DNA of 64,000 nt from Neopestalotiopsis rosae (GCA_023078685.1 JALGAS010000003.1:1736001-1800000); one strand, 5' to 3'; shown: positions 1 through 12,941, counted from the first letter of the stretch. Notes: a model not told the origin generated them from the letters alone. Program-made: numbers and translations.

Positions 1-3000
1 TCATTGAAAACAAATAAGAAGAGATATAAAAGAGTACGCTCGCTGGTTGGAGATGTGGTTTCGAAAAAATGATGCCTCTCAGAGCGACCTAGGATCCAAC
101 ATCGTCCCGGGGAGAGAGACATCAATTGGGCTTTATGACGTCTCCGATTGCCTCAGAGAATGAGAAATCGGTCGATATCTGATTGGTTCGAGATAGCAAG
201 AAAAAACATAACCCTCCTTAGCGTCTTGTTCTCTTATCTCTTGGCGTCCAAGAGACCTTTGAGAAGTCTCCACCTATACTACTAGAGGGAACGAGGCATT
301 GAAAAGCGGAAACCTTGAATGTGGAGTTTTACTTTGGCAACGATCACTCTCTCTCCGGACCAAAGGGCGCGCGTGTTTGGGGCAAGCCAGGGGTCTCAGA
401 AAGAGCTGCTTCCATTGCAGTGGCTTGCAGGGCTTGTTGCTCCAAAGTGGTCGCCTCCTTGGCCCTGCTTGGCTTACCCGTACACAAAATACAATGGGCT
501 CGAATGGGGGTGGTGTTTTCGAATGGATACGCTGCCTCGGGCAAAACCGTGCAGTCTGTTGTGGGTTACACGAAAACAGAGAGACTCCATTTGCTCCATG
601 TTCGCGCGAGACAGAGACCTCCGCCCTGTCGCGTGCGGCCGTACCGAAATAGGTTATTTTAAAGTCGGTAACTCTGATGAGACCAGCCAGTACGATAATC
701 TAAAGTTTTTTCTGTAGATCTGTCGTGCTTGAGACAGCTGGAGATCGCGGTGCCAATGGCTTGGACTCGGCGTTTCTTTTTCCTCTCTTACTGCAGCTTG
801 GGCGCACATGGCGTAGTGTAGATAAAAGGCTGATGACACAGCTGAGATCAAAGACCTCGGGATGCTAAATATGGAAGACCTGTTACGGTGGACATTTCAC
901 TGCGAAGGATTTAGACGGTTGTTTTGTAATTCTCATTGCGCAATCTGCTCCTGTCTATACCTGAAGCCAGAGACGCCCGAGTTGGGTTCAAGGCTGGGGA
1001 AGCCTGCACAGAGTACTGCCGCAGAGTTGCGCCGAATACAACAGCCTCATCTCATAGCATTTCGGCGATCCGTAGTGCGGTCTTGGTACCGCAGGTTCCA
1101 ACTTCCGGCTGGTCCCTGGTTTATACTACAGTCAGGTAGCAATGCTGCGCTACGGCAGATGGAGCATGAAAGACAATAGAGAGCCAGAGGCCCTTGTCCT
1201 GGACGACAAATGCACCTGGTAATAAGATACATAGTAAAGGCTGATGATAACAACCGAAAGTCTCTCCCGAGGTTTCATCATGATAGTCGTACACGTCCAT
1301 CTATTTCTGCTTCCCACGTTGCCTACCGTAAGCTAGTGATCTGACATGCATCCCAATCACAGCAAGCAATCGACATTCAATTCATTTCCCTGCTTTCTCT
1401 CCTTGTTTCAAACTCTTGATTCAGCCAAGCGGCGGCCTCTCGGTACTCAAAAAGTAGTAGTACAGCGTACTATGTAGAACATTTTTGCTGGGCGCGCCGA
1501 CCGATAGGAAACGCGTTGCCGCATACATAGTACATGGTCTTGAAAATATGTAAATAATTGACGGCATACTTTGACATCATGCTTGGGCTGCGCATCGGAC
1601 AATCGCGAGACCTGCCAAAAGTTTCGATCCCCACAGGCTCGGAGATTGTCTGGAGCATAACACGTACCATGCTGTAGGAACCGACCGCCTCTACTGCAAG
1701 TTGCTCAACGTTGCTTGCAAGTAAGCGACGACTTGCACGTATATGTCATGGCAGTACGTATAGCAGTATACTGGAATATCTGTCTCTTCAAGGCCAAATG
1801 ACTGCTGGTGATATTGCCTGTCCAGTACCCAGATCATCTCCAACCCACATCGTGCACTCGATCCATTTAGGCGACGTATGCAGAATGAAAATCATCATGC
1901 GCAGGTCATCACAGAACTACTACACTAACAAGGTCCCTGAAGATCGTGTTCCATACGCAAGACAGACTTGCTACGTACATACATAGTACCACAAACTGCT
2001 AATAAGATATACTATGCGAATCTTACCGACTTGCATTTTCCTTTTCCGATGTTCGCCGTTTCAATCTCGCGACTCGTCGTCTGATGATTATCAGAGGGGC
2101 GGTCTTAATCCCATTCGCCAATTCGGGCGGTTGCTAACACTTTGCTGTTTCCTGGACAAGCTATTTCGTAATGAATACCTCTGTCCCCACGCCATTGGCG
2201 GCGTGTGCTGCCTGTCTAAGTTGAGGCTCATCTAGGACCCTGGAACCATTTCAGACACCCTAGAATTTCGTATTGCATGAGGCGTCCGAATCCATCGCAG
2301 AGCAGGAAAAAACAATTGAGGACATCACCAAAGTTTTGCGATGGAGTTTTCCAAACCTTCTAGATTGCAGATAAGACGAGGAACAAAATTCTACGCCGCC
2401 CGCGATTATGCACGATAGGCGACCTTCCCCCCCTTTCCCCCAAAAAATCCACACCTCGGCTCTTTACCCCAGAGAAACAGAGGAGCATCCTGTCGTCATC
2501 GTTTTTTTTCCGCGCCGCAGACTTCAGCTTCAAATCGAGCGTAAAAACCCCCCCGGCAAGGAAATTTCTCCTCCTCAGTGGCTGTTCAATCCCTGTTGCA
2601 GATGCCGAGAAGGTGCCCCCACTCACCCATGTAGCTGGTGCTCTAAGGCCTAAACGGGCATGGTTGTCTGGGTTAGCTAGACCTGGGTCTCCGGAGCGAT
2701 TTTTTTTTTCTTGTGACGATTTGAAGATTCAACGACAAAGAGCACAGAGGCGATTCGAATTCTGGGCCGTAGAGATACCAGTGGGTAGCCAAAAAAGGTG
2801 GATACTGAGGCAACGTCTTCGAGTCTCGACCTTCTCTTTGGCAAGTCACTGAGTACAACAAATCAACAAATATCATGTAGTCGAGACGTGGTGCATTGCT
2901 GTCAATGAACTTGGCTGCATCATGCGCTCATGCAACGATAATATAATATACTCCTGTCAAAGCACAAGTAATGTTCCCGACGAGCCTGCCCTGTACACAA

Positions 3001-4827
3001 TGCATCGTTTTTAAAAGAGGAAGAAGCAATCCTCAGTTTGACTGACATTTTGACGGGGGTCCTTTGACAGTTTCTGATACGACATAACGGTATTACATAT
3101 ACTAATTAATGGCACCCACGCAACGCAAAAAACCACTGACGGGCATTGACAGCCCAACGCTAAAATAATATCAAAACCAAAAAAGAAATGCCACTACCAG
3201 GTACCGAGTCCCATTGCCAGTGGGAAGCGTCCGATGTGTCTGGTGGTCCTCCACGCGACGCTTTCAATTAGCTGAGGGTCACGAACATGGGCATCCGGGG
3301 GCACGCAACACTGATGGGGAAAAGACTGGCCTCCCTCCGAATTTGATAAATAAAGTTTTGTTCTTAATAATATTGATTTTTCGGGCATCTTAAGGTGTTC
3401 CGGTGCCAAGGACTTGCATTCGACATTGAGCCATGGTAATCGGCCCATTGAAGACTTTTTTTCTCATTTCACTGTAGCAAGCTAAGACGGGGCTCTCTTC
3501 GACATGTGATAATACAGTCCTTTGGCTGTATGTAGGCTGACTGGTCGCGTGCTATCCTCTAGCGATAAAATACAACAACTATGATATTGACATTAGCCAT
3601 TGAATTTCGTCTCATACTACTATGTACGGGATGCATCCTTCGTTTCATCTACCTAGTTCATTACTATAGGAAATATAGCAAAGTGGATGGATCGACAGGT
3701 GCAGCGATATCGCTGGGGCCTTGAAAGCTGTGCCTTGGGAGCAAGTCTGTTAAGATATCCCCCAGAAACGGCCCAATCATGTACCCCCGTCCCGATTGTC
3801 TGTGACTGATCGGGTGCGGTAATGGCTGTAAGAATGGCTTGATGGGTTTAGGTATCGAGATGGGTAGATCCTGGGCTTTCTCGTCCGCCCGCGCCCACGC
3901 CCACTTTGTGACCCCCCTCCCCCAAGCCAAGAAAGATTGATCGATTGAAATTCCCTCCTACCCAAGACTCCCTCCTAGTGTATGTAGGTACACGAGTACG
4001 TGAATGGATGAGAGAGACATACACACAGACAACCTATTGAGACTTGTGTGTAGTATTTTTTGACTCCGGAGCCATGGCGCGTGGGCTGGCTCTTTTTTCT
4101 CCCGGGGCTTGTCTCTCTTCCTCCGTAGTGTATCTGTAAATGTATTGACCCGGCGGAAAGTCAACTGTAGGGTACAATTACATACCTTAGCTTGGCATTT
4201 TACAGGCGTCTCCACACCCCGTCCGTCTTTCTGCAGCTTTTCTCACTCCCGCGTCCTTCCTTGGTGCCCCCCAGTCCTGTCCAGGCTTTAATTGGTTCCA
4301 GGCCTGCTATCTGCCCAAATTCGGCGCCCCCATCTACGCTAGGTCGAGCCGGGCGATCTCGCGACCCAGCAAGCACGCAGCCAGCCAAAGTGGACGCAGC
4401 AGCAGCAGCAGGCAGGCTTGCCTTGAAGCTAGTAGGTACGTAGGTTGGAACTGGAAACTCGAATGGAACCTCTTGCGCACCTAGTCAGCCAAGGGCCGCA
4501 GCGTCACCGGCAGAAGCTCCTTGACCTTCAATCTCCGTATATATTTCCTGCATGCCCGGCCGACTCGCGCTGCTCGCTTGAGTGGCTTCTTTTTCTTTTT
4601 TCCTGGATTTCCACTTCAATTACCTTCTTGGACCCCTAGAGACCTATATACTTTACAAGTCTTGGCGGGATCCCTCTCTCTGTCTGTGTGCCCTCTCTCT
4701 CCCCTGGACACACGACACCATCTCACCTGTATTCCCATTGTGGTCCGCGCCAAAGAACGTCTCCTAAAAGTTCAACTCGAAACCTATCCTACGCCCAGGG
4801 TCCGTTGGCCCTGCAACAACCGACGTC
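1..4827. other. Long gene-free region upstream of the ammonium permease
   Basis: No open frame here shows a recognisable family, a credible intron pattern or biased codon use, so I call no gene. The last 250 bases before the permease ATG are pyrimidine-rich (for example 4672-4705), as is usual for fungal leaders. GATA-type motifs (HGATAR) that could bind the nitrogen regulator AreA/NIT2 occur at 3507-3512, 3563-3568 and 4307-4312 (the last on the minus strand). Such 6-mers are common by chance, so regulation by nitrogen is known for the gene family but only hinted at here. Confidence 0.5.
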
Positions 4828-6706
4828 ATGTCATACTCATGGATCGGTGCACCAGCGGTGTTCAATGGCACCAACGAAGAGACTGGTGGTGATTCTGGTA
4901 TGTTAAGAAGGAGAAGGGGAGAAGAATGCCTTGCTAGCTCTAGCAGGGCACAGCTTCCATAATTGCCATATGAGAGAAAGCAGAAGAGCAGACTGACCCG
5001 TATTTCCGCGCAAAACAGTCACCGAAAACTTGAACCAATGGTACCAATCCGGCGACCAGGCGTTCATCATTGTTGCGTCTTGTATGGTCCTGATTATGAT
5101 TCCGGGTATCGCCTTTCTCTACTCTGGATTGTCTCGAAGAAAGTCGGCTCTATCCTTGATCTGGGTGTCCATGATGTCCTTTTCTGTCATCGTCTTCCAG
5201 TGGTACTTCTGGGGTTATTCCCTCGCTTTCAGCAGCACCGCCACCAACGGTTTCATTGGTGACCTGCACCACTTTGGACTTATGAACACACTCGCCGTTC
5301 CATCGCCCGGTTCCCCCTTGATCCCCGAGTTGTTGTACTCGTTCTACCAGGTACGTTTTGTGGAACGGTGGCGCCAAACCGATATAAAGTTCCGGACCTT
5401 CGATGTACTTCGATGGGGCCTGCAGGAGTTTGAACTAACATGAGTAACCTTGCAGATGCAATTCTGCGCCGTGACTGCAGCCCTTGTCGTTGGTGCCACT
5501 GCCGAGCGTGGCCGAGTCTTGCCAGCCATGGTCTTTACTTTCTTCTGGGCGACAATCGTCTACTGCCCGGTAGCATGCTGGGTATGGAACGTCAACGGCT
5601 GGGCCTTCAACTATGGTGTTCTAGACTATGCCGGTGGCGGTCCTGTCGAGATCGGCTCGGGTATGTCTGCTCTGGCCTATAGTTGGGTCCTTGGCCGACG
5701 CCACGAGAAGATGATGCTCAACTTCCGACCTCACAACGTCTCGCTCATTACCCTTGGAACGATTCTCCTCTGGTTCGGATGGCTCGGATTCAACGGTGGA
5801 TCTGCCTTTGGTGCCAACCTCCGTGCCACCATGGCCTGCTGGAACTCATGCCTGACAGCCATGTTCGCTGCCATGACTTGGTGTCTGCTCGATTTCCGCC
5901 TTGCTAAGAAGTGGTCCATGGTCGGATGGTGCTCCGGTGTTATTTCTGGTCTTGTTGCTGCCACTCCCGCCTCGGGTTTCATTCCTCCTTGGGCTTCCAT
6001 TGTGCTCGGCGTTGTTACGGGCATCTGCTGCAACTTTGGCACCAAGAGTACGTTGCTCAATTATACCCCGTTTCCCCCCAAGTATTGTGATGCTAACAGG
6101 TGGCACCTTGTAGTCAAGTTCCTTGTTAAGATTGACGACTCTCTCGATGTGTTTGCTGAGCACGGTATCGGCGGTATTGTCGGCCTCATCTTCAACGCCC
6201 TTTTTGCTGCCGATTACATCATTGGCCTCGACGGCGTCAACAACGGTGTTATCAACGGTGGCTGGATCAACCACAATTGGAAGCAGCTCTACATTCAGAT
6301 TGCATACATTGTCGCCTGCTGCGCCTACACATTTGTCCTTTCGGCCATTCTTGCCAAGATCATCGATCTCATCCCCGGCCTGCACCTTCGGGCTAGCGAG
6401 GAGGCCGAGCTTCTCGGCATGGATGACGACCAGCTTGGCGAGTTTGCCTACGATTACGTTGAGGTCCGCCGTGACTTCTTGGCCTGGACACCGGCCAAGG
6501 AGGAGCCTTCGGGCGATGGCACCAGGATCGTGCCCCAGCATGGAATTGAGGAGCACCAGAACCTTGCCAACACAAACGGACACGTGCTTGAGTCAGAGAA
6601 TGAGAAGTTCGGTGCCTCGGCAAGGGATCCGGCCAGGGCAAAGGCTGCTGAGCAGGCTGCCGAGAAAGATGTTGAGAGGACGTCCAGCGCCGATGGTCGG
6701 CAATAA
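4828..6706 (+). CDS. Ammonium permease, Mep1/3 (MeaA-like) type
   Basis: Imports ammonium across the plasma membrane for nitrogen nutrition. Exons are 4828-4897, 5019-5350, 5456-6047 and 6114-6706; the introns have GTATGT, GTACGT and GTACGT donors and frame is kept throughout, giving 528 residues, normal for fungal Amt/Mep proteins. The Amt core with about 11 hydrophobic segments runs from about residue 35 to 430 and includes the conserved AERGR and FNGGSAFGAN stretches. The second pore histidine is present (H348 in AEHGIGG), but the first twin-His position is glutamate (E199 in GGPVEIGSG). That substitution marks the Mep1/Mep3 class rather than Mep2. The long hydrophilic C-tail after residue 430 is cytosolic and varies between species. 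The ATG at 4828 gives the expected extracellular N-terminus. Identity is very secure; the exact paralogue name is not. Confidence 0.96.
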
Positions 6707-7644
6707 AGAGGAAGTCCCATGTGAAATTACCACTGCCAATATAAGCGAGCAAAATTGTTTTCCCACCATTTACTATATCTGCTTGGGCTTCTGATGGTTG
6801 TATTTAATACCCCTTCCTTACCTTTCGGAACACACAAGAAAATCGTCCAACAAAAACAAACGAAAAAAGATCTTCAGCAACGTTGATGATGTATTTGGTC
6901 TCTCGTAGGATCTCCTGATTGATTACTGGGGCGAGAAGAGAAGGTATACAGCCGTAGAAAAAAGTCGTTTTCCAAGGCGCACGGAGTTACGCAGGAACAT
7001 CGGTTATACTTTTGAGTAGAAATATACCACTACGGGCTTTTCTTTTTTTTCTTCATATCAGCTTCATACTACGATTACTCTCCAATTCTCTTGTTTTACT
7101 GTCTCAATTATACGGTTCTGTTGCGACATATCGAATTTCAAAGTTTTCGACCGCCTGAAGTATGCTATATATTGCTTATGGCTGAGTTGACAGTACACGC
7201 ATATGCTTCGCGTATCTATAGGCGAATTATTCTACACGAGGAAATGGAGCCGCATGTGGACTTTCTGCATTATCCTTTGTTTCTGCTTGGTTGCAAGTTG
7301 TACACAATGCAATCATAAAAGCTGCCAATAATCGAAAACTGCAGCTACACCAAACAGATGGGAAGGCACGACGGCCCCAGACCCTCCCCCTTCCCCGTCC
7401 TTCACCACGCAATCGCACCTTCTCCTTCAATCCAAACATAGGTACTGAGGCCACACCTTCAAATCTCCTCAACAGTTCATTGAGTAATTTGATTGATGCT
7501 GGTGAAGCCACGAGCTGTAGCCCCTTTGTCCGTGCTGTCTCTTCTGGAAGTATCACGTTATATGCTGCCACAGCTAGACTCCAAAAGCCTCTTCAACTAG
7601 TTCAAACAAGTACCCGTATCCAGCTCGCGGCTCTGCACGTCCAA
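6707..7644 (+). other. Intergenic: permease 3' end and promoter of the coiled-coil gene
   Basis: AT-rich with T-runs (for example 7037-7051). The frame that opens at 7291 and runs into the next gene has no coding character before the methionine at 7645. Nothing else is seen. Confidence 0.5.
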
Positions 7645-9039
7645 ATGGGCCCGACGAATAAGGACAAGGAGCTTGAACAGCATGCTCGCGCGGCCTTGGT
7701 CCAGGACTGGTTGCCAAGCGACAAGGACGACAAGGCCACGTACAATGCAAAGAAGATGACCATGCTCAACATCATGGCCATCAACAACACTCTGGCCATC
7801 GAGGACACTAGGAAGGATGTTCACGGTGTCAAGGCACAGTCTTTGGAAATCAGCACGATGATGGAGAACCTCGGAAAGCAGTACGAGGCAATGGAAAAAG
7901 CCCGAAAAGAAAATCAAGAGCGGATGGATCAGCTAGGCAAGCTCTTGGAAGAGAATAAACGGCTCACCGAAGATACCCGAAGAGAGAACCAGTCTCTCGG
8001 TGAGCATGTTCGGGACCTTGTTGGACAATCTGCGCAAGTCGAGAACCGAGTCAGTACCCTATTTCGCGACGAGTCTGGGCGTATCGATGCACTCAAGACT
8101 CTGATTGCCAGTCTGGAGAATAGGCTCGAGAAGCAGGCACAGCGCGATGAGTTCAAAAGCGAGCAATTTGCCCGTCTCGATGAGCGGGTCAAACTGGTCC
8201 AAGAATTACAAATGCTTGCCGCATCAGCTCCCACCAAATCGAGGGAAGTTTTGCATCGAATCGGAAATATCCGTGGGTTTCTTTGACCGAAATTATACCT
8301 TCAAGATGGTGTTCATGATAACTGATTGATGATAGCAGCTGAAGACGTACCCCAGCCACAAGCCGAGTCTAATGAGCATGTTGCCGACCAGGCTGAGTTC
8401 CCCAACACTCACGACCAGGGGACTCAGAACATGGGGAAACCATCTCATCATGAATTTGAAAATGACATTGACATGGACGACGGAAAATTGGACGAGGCAA
8501 CTATCTTTGCTGCCTGTGGGAAATACATGAACAGCGTGAGATGGTTCAATCGTCAACATGCTCAAAAGCCACCTTCAGGAACACAAAAGCATCGATTTGT
8601 CCGGAAGTTTCTTGAATCGCAGACCAGAAGAGTTGCACACTATCTACAGGGTCTAATTCTTTCTCACTTCCCGAATATTCACCTCACGGATGAAGACTCT
8701 CAGAAGCGGGTGTATGGGCGAAACAGGATCCACTTACGCATAAATGTCAACGAAATCACTTGGGAAGATGTGAAGACTGCCTGCAATGATGGGTTTGACG
8801 CATTGGCCATGGCCAGGGCTCAGATGGCAGACGATCAAGAGCAAGAGAATAAGCGAAGACGCTGGGCTCGGCAAGATGAACAATCTTTACCACCGCAGCC
8901 AAAGGATGAAACACATACGGTAGACAACGGTGCAGAGATCGATCGCACCCATGACTTCAATGAACATCCGAGAATCAAAAGAAGGTCCACTTCGAACGTT
9001 CCGGGCCGTCAATGGGCGGGCGAGGCAAGTGAGCTGTAG
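7645..9039 (+). CDS. Orphan coiled-coil protein
   Basis: I do not recognise the family. Exons 7645-8272 and 8339-9039 are joined by a 66-nt intron (donor GTGGGT, branch-like CTGAT, acceptor GATAGCAG) that restores a single frame of 442 residues. Without it, two separate open frames remain. Residues about 50-210 form a long, highly charged coiled coil rich in Glu, Lys, Gln and Arg heptads, starting after a short acidic/basic head. The second half has an acidic linker and then a compact, possibly folded segment (about 260-340) with a Trp/Phe/Leu pattern, and ends in a basic, disordered tail. No signal peptide or membrane segment is present. The start at 7645 is chosen because the frame upstream is low-complexity and not protein-like. 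Function unknown; a scaffold role would be a guess. Confidence 0.65.
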
Positions 9040-9061
9040 ATCTTGCATGTGCCAAGGTATT

Positions 9062-9351
9062 CGAAGCAGTCATGTCGAATGATTGCAAGACGATGAGGCG
9101 CTCAGCTCAGTTTATCCTTGCAAAAGAAACTTCTAAAGTTGACAAACTGCGTCATTGTCATACATCCCCTCCCTTCACTGCAATTTTAGCCCTCTCAAGG
9201 CAGTTGAAGAGGTTATGCCAAATGATTGTTATACGATGGATGTAGTATATGCACCCGGTGCTAAGCTCGGGTTCTAGTCGCAAAAGAGCACACCGAAAAA
9301 GTGAGGCCCATTTTTCAGTCCTTTCACTGCAATTTTAGCCCTCTCAAGGCA
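9062..9351. repeat. Degenerate tandem duplication, unit about 145-149 bp
   Basis: A perfect 29-base direct repeat lies at 9174-9202 and 9323-9351. Upstream of each copy a second, diverged block also matches (about 9066-9092 against 9209-9235, and GCAAAAGA at about 9119 against 9280), so the whole unit appears duplicated once. It sits directly behind the coiled-coil gene stop codon. Confidence 0.65.
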
Positions 9352-9925
9352 ATGGGGTTATACATATGTACGTATGTAAAACGTCGGTAGAGTAAAGTCA
9401 TGTCGGCAAATGTGTAGAAAGATAAAAGATGGTATATTACAGCACTGACTCATTATTACAAAATACATGATGATGTCAAGACATAGCTATGTCAATCTCG
9501 CCATAATATTCAGATTCGCTATTTGTTGGTTGCGTAATGCACATACCTTGGCATCGATGTTCATAACTCATCCAAGTCCATGTATTAGAAAGAATTGCAC
9601 TACCATAGGAAATCCAAATGAGCCATGAAAGGGTATTTTCACAATGTTCATTGTATCATATCGCATTAGTAACTTGTCAAGACGTCCAGGAGTACCTTTC
9701 TCGAAAGATAGTCAGTCCTCTTACTTCACAATAATCAACACTCAGCAAGTCGAAGACCAACCCGGCGATGCATATATGCGGACGATCTGTTTTTCGTACA
9801 CGACTTGGAAACACAATCACATACACGGCCGAACATTAGATTTGTATTTTGGCAGGTGATCCTATATGGCTTGAGAGTTCCCATACAATCGCTACTGCAC
9901 ACTCGGAGCAGAGTCAAACCAGGTT
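9352..9925. other. Intergenic, convergent 3' ends
   Basis: AT-rich spacer between the coiled-coil gene (+) and the S9 peptidase (-). No gene or structured RNA recognised. Confidence 0.5.
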
Positions 9926-12407
9926 TCAAACACCTAGGTTCTGTGTGTCCCCAGCCAGTCCCGTGGTGTCGAGACCGACGTACTTGTTGATCCAGCCCAG
10001 AACCTCCTTGTGCCATACCAGTGAGTTTTCTGGCTTGAGCACCCACTATTGACGAGAGACTTAGTATACTTGCAAAGGATGTACACACGAATCACAACTT
10101 ACATGGTTCTCATCGGGAAAGATTAGTATCCTGCTATCCACACCCCGAGTCTGCAAGACGTTGAAGGCGGCGAGGCCCTCGGTGACGGGCAGGCGGTAGT
10201 CGAGCTCCGAATGGATGATAAGCTGGGGGGTGGCCCAGTTGCCCGTGTAGGCGGCGGGGTCCCAGCGCTCGTAGCCGGCGCGGTTGTCCCAGAGGGTGCC
10301 GCCCATGTCGTGGATGGTGAAGAAGAGCTCCTCGGTGGCCCAGTCGTTCATGGTGCTAAAGACGCCGTCGTGGCAGACGAGGGCCTTGAACTTGCGGCCC
10401 AGGGGCTGGCCCTGGATCCAGTTGATCATGTAGCCGCCGTACGACGCGCCCAGCGCCACGGCGCGGTCCGTGTCCACGTACGACAGGTTGGACTCTATGT
10501 ACGCAAAGCCCTTTTCCAGGTCCTGGTACGGCCGGCCGCCCCACTGCGTGGCGATGGCGTCGGTAAAGGCCTGGCCGTAGCCCGTCGAGCCCGTCGGGTT
10601 GGGTGCCACGACCACGTAGCCCTGCTCGGCGAAGATGGCCGGGTTCCACCGCGTCGACCACGACTCGTTCCAGGCGCCCTGGGGCCCGCCGTGGATGAGG
10701 AAGGCGAGCGGGTACTTTTTGGCCGGGTCAAAGTTGGACGGCTTCATGACGAGCGCGTGGACCTTGTAGTCGCCGGCGCCGGGGAACCAGATGCTCGACA
10801 CTTGGGATTGGTGCAGACCGAAGGACTTGCCCGACTTGGAGGCGCTGGACAAGAGGCTGACGGATACCGACTCCTCGGCGCTGGGATCCACGATGCTGTA
10901 GGCAGAGCTGTCCACGAGTGACGTAGAGGTAGTAAGGAGTTTGTCAGACTTGTGCGAGAGGTTGAAGAAGTCTCCCGTCGATCCAGTATTGGTCAAGGGC
11001 TTGGGCAGATCCTTGGCCTCCAGGGGCGAGGCGGGCAGCCGGTACAGCAGGTTCTTGCCCTTGTCTTCCGCCGTGACGAACAGCTCCTTGTCATTGTGGC
11101 TCCAGACGATACCATCCGGGCGCTGATCCCAGGCGCCTTCGCCGTCATCGGTCCGGTAAAACTCCTGCACGTTGCTCAGGTCCTTGATATCGGGTATGAG
11201 CAAGAGCCGCGTCTTGTCGCTCTCATACTGGCGGTGCCGCATGCGCTTAAATGCGAGACTCTTGCCCGAGTGAGAAAAGACGGGCGAGGCGCTGTAACCC
11301 TGCAGATGGCCCGTCTTGACCTGCTGCGGCGCGGGCGGCTTCTCCTCGGTAAAGGTGCGCAGGGGCACGTAGTAGAGGTCCGTCTTGGTCCATAATGCCG
11401 GGCTCAGCTCCGGGTCCGAGGCCACAAAGGCGAGGCCCTCCTTGCTGATGTCAAAATCGGCTGCGCCGCCAAAGGGCGGGACCGGGCTCTCGAGTCGCGT
11501 GCCCTTGAGCGCATTGGTCAGTCCGGCACCGGCGAAGCTCCAGATGCCCTTGTGGCCCTTTTTCAGCGCGCCGTACCACAGCGAGGACTTGTTCTTGGTC
11601 ACATACGAGTCCCAGTGGCGCACAAACAGCTCCGTGTAGACCTTGGCGGAAGTGTACGACTTGGGCTCGTTGGCCGGGCTGTAGAGTTTTCCCTCTGGCG
11701 TCGTGGGTGCCGAGACTACCAGGGCGACCGTCTCGTGGTCGAGCTTCTTGGTCTTGAGGTTGGATATTGAGCCACTAATGACCTTGATCTCACGAGGCCT
11801 ACATTGGAGTGATGAAGTTCAGTCAGTCTCGCTATGATCCATATAGCCTGGACCAGATTCGTGATAGGCATGCAGAAGAGCAATACGCGGAATACTTGTA
11901 GGCAAAGAATATGCCTGGGATGGGCTTATACGCACTCTGAGCCATGCTTTGTGGCGTCGGCGACAAGCAGGTGTGAGCTGCCCTTTTCGCCGCTCTTGAC
12001 GAGCAGGAACTCGCTGTCCGATATCCAGGTTGGCTCCGAATAGGCCTGGTCGGTAAATAACGTGGTAGAGTGACCGGTCTCGATGTCGAGCACGTTGATG
12101 GCGCCGCTGCGCGAATGACTATCAAAGGAGTAGGTCGACACTATATGGTGCACCAACCGTGTAAGCACAGGTCAAAGCGAGAGGTATGCACGGTCTGAAC
12201 AAGCCAAGCACCCAATTGAATCTCTATCCATTGCCTGGAACAATTGGGAGACTATGTAGTTTTGATAGGTATGTAGGTATACAAATCAAAAGTAGTTGAC
12301 ATACCAGAGTATAGAGCCAGGGTTCCCGACTCATTCGGCACGGCGGCCGAGCGGCGCGGGGCGGAGAGCAGGACCTCCGGGGTGAACTTGGTGGCCATCA
12401 TCACCAT
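9926..12407 (-). CDS. Prolyl-oligopeptidase-fold dipeptidyl peptidase 5-like (family S9)
   Basis: Serine peptidase releasing dipeptides or acylated N-terminal residues from short peptides. Exons in coding order are 12407-12305, 12140-11936, 11798-10103 and 10045-9926, giving 707 residues; all three introns have GT-AG ends and joined codons agree with the family. An N-terminal beta-propeller spans about residues 20-420, followed by the alpha/beta hydrolase domain. The catalytic triad is visible: Ser555 in GASYGGY, Asp636 in SELDYRLP and His668 at the end of exon 3 in PDENH. Secreted fungal DppV enzymes start with a signal peptide; this one begins [12 protein letters not shown] with no hydrophobic core, so it is probably cytosolic. 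Three in-frame ATGs (12407, 12401, 12398) are possible starts. Family certain, physiological substrate unknown. Confidence 0.93.
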
Positions 12408-12558
12408 TGCTGGAGTGTTTGGACGAGTTCAGCGGGGAGAGCTGGCGGGTGGAGCTGTGTGAAGCTCAGTGAGGTATGGGTATAGGGAGGGGACTTTTGG
12501 AATGAGGAGAGGATTAGGCAATAGTATGAGGAATCCCCCTCCTTTTTTGTTGTTTGTT

Positions 12559-12617
12559 GTATGCGTGTATGGTGTGTGTCTGATGTGTGTGCGTGTGTGT
12601 CTGTCTGTCTGTCTCTC
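12559..12617. repeat. TG / TGTC microsatellite
   Basis: Alternating TG tracts grading into four TGTC/CTGT units, about 150 bp upstream of the peptidase start. Confidence 0.8.
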
Positions 12618-12902
12618 GATAACTATTTGTACAAATGGCTGGTAAATGGATCGTCGTGTCACTACTGTTGCAGCAGAGGGAGCTCCCATGCATGTACATT
12701 AGCCAGCTCTGGGCGTCGATCCCCAATTGAATTGAGCTGCACCCCGCAGTGGAGCTTAAATGGCCGAAACGCCCTGAAATGGACTTTTGAGCTTCCCATT
12801 GCGGGAACGGCCGCGGGCGAGGTTGGGGCCATTTGGAAATTGTAAGACGAGAGCCCTTACTAAAAGTACGTTATGTAGGTTGGTCAATCTTTGTCACCTT
12901 GA

Positions 12903-12941
12903 TGGTCGGTCGGTTGGTCGGTCGGTCTGCCTGCCTGCCTG
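12903..12941. repeat. GGTC then TGCC tetranucleotide repeat
   Basis: Imperfect GGTC units followed by three TGCC units; non-coding. Confidence 0.75.

Noticed and set aside
5846..6583. 245-codon open frame opposite the ammonium permease
   Set aside because: It crosses the permease intron without regard to it and has no recognisable features.
10211..10921. Long open frame on the plus strand opposite the S9 peptidase
   Set aside because: Low-quality composition (Val/Gly/Arg-rich) explained by GC-rich codon bias of the opposite strand; the antisense gene has a full catalytic triad.
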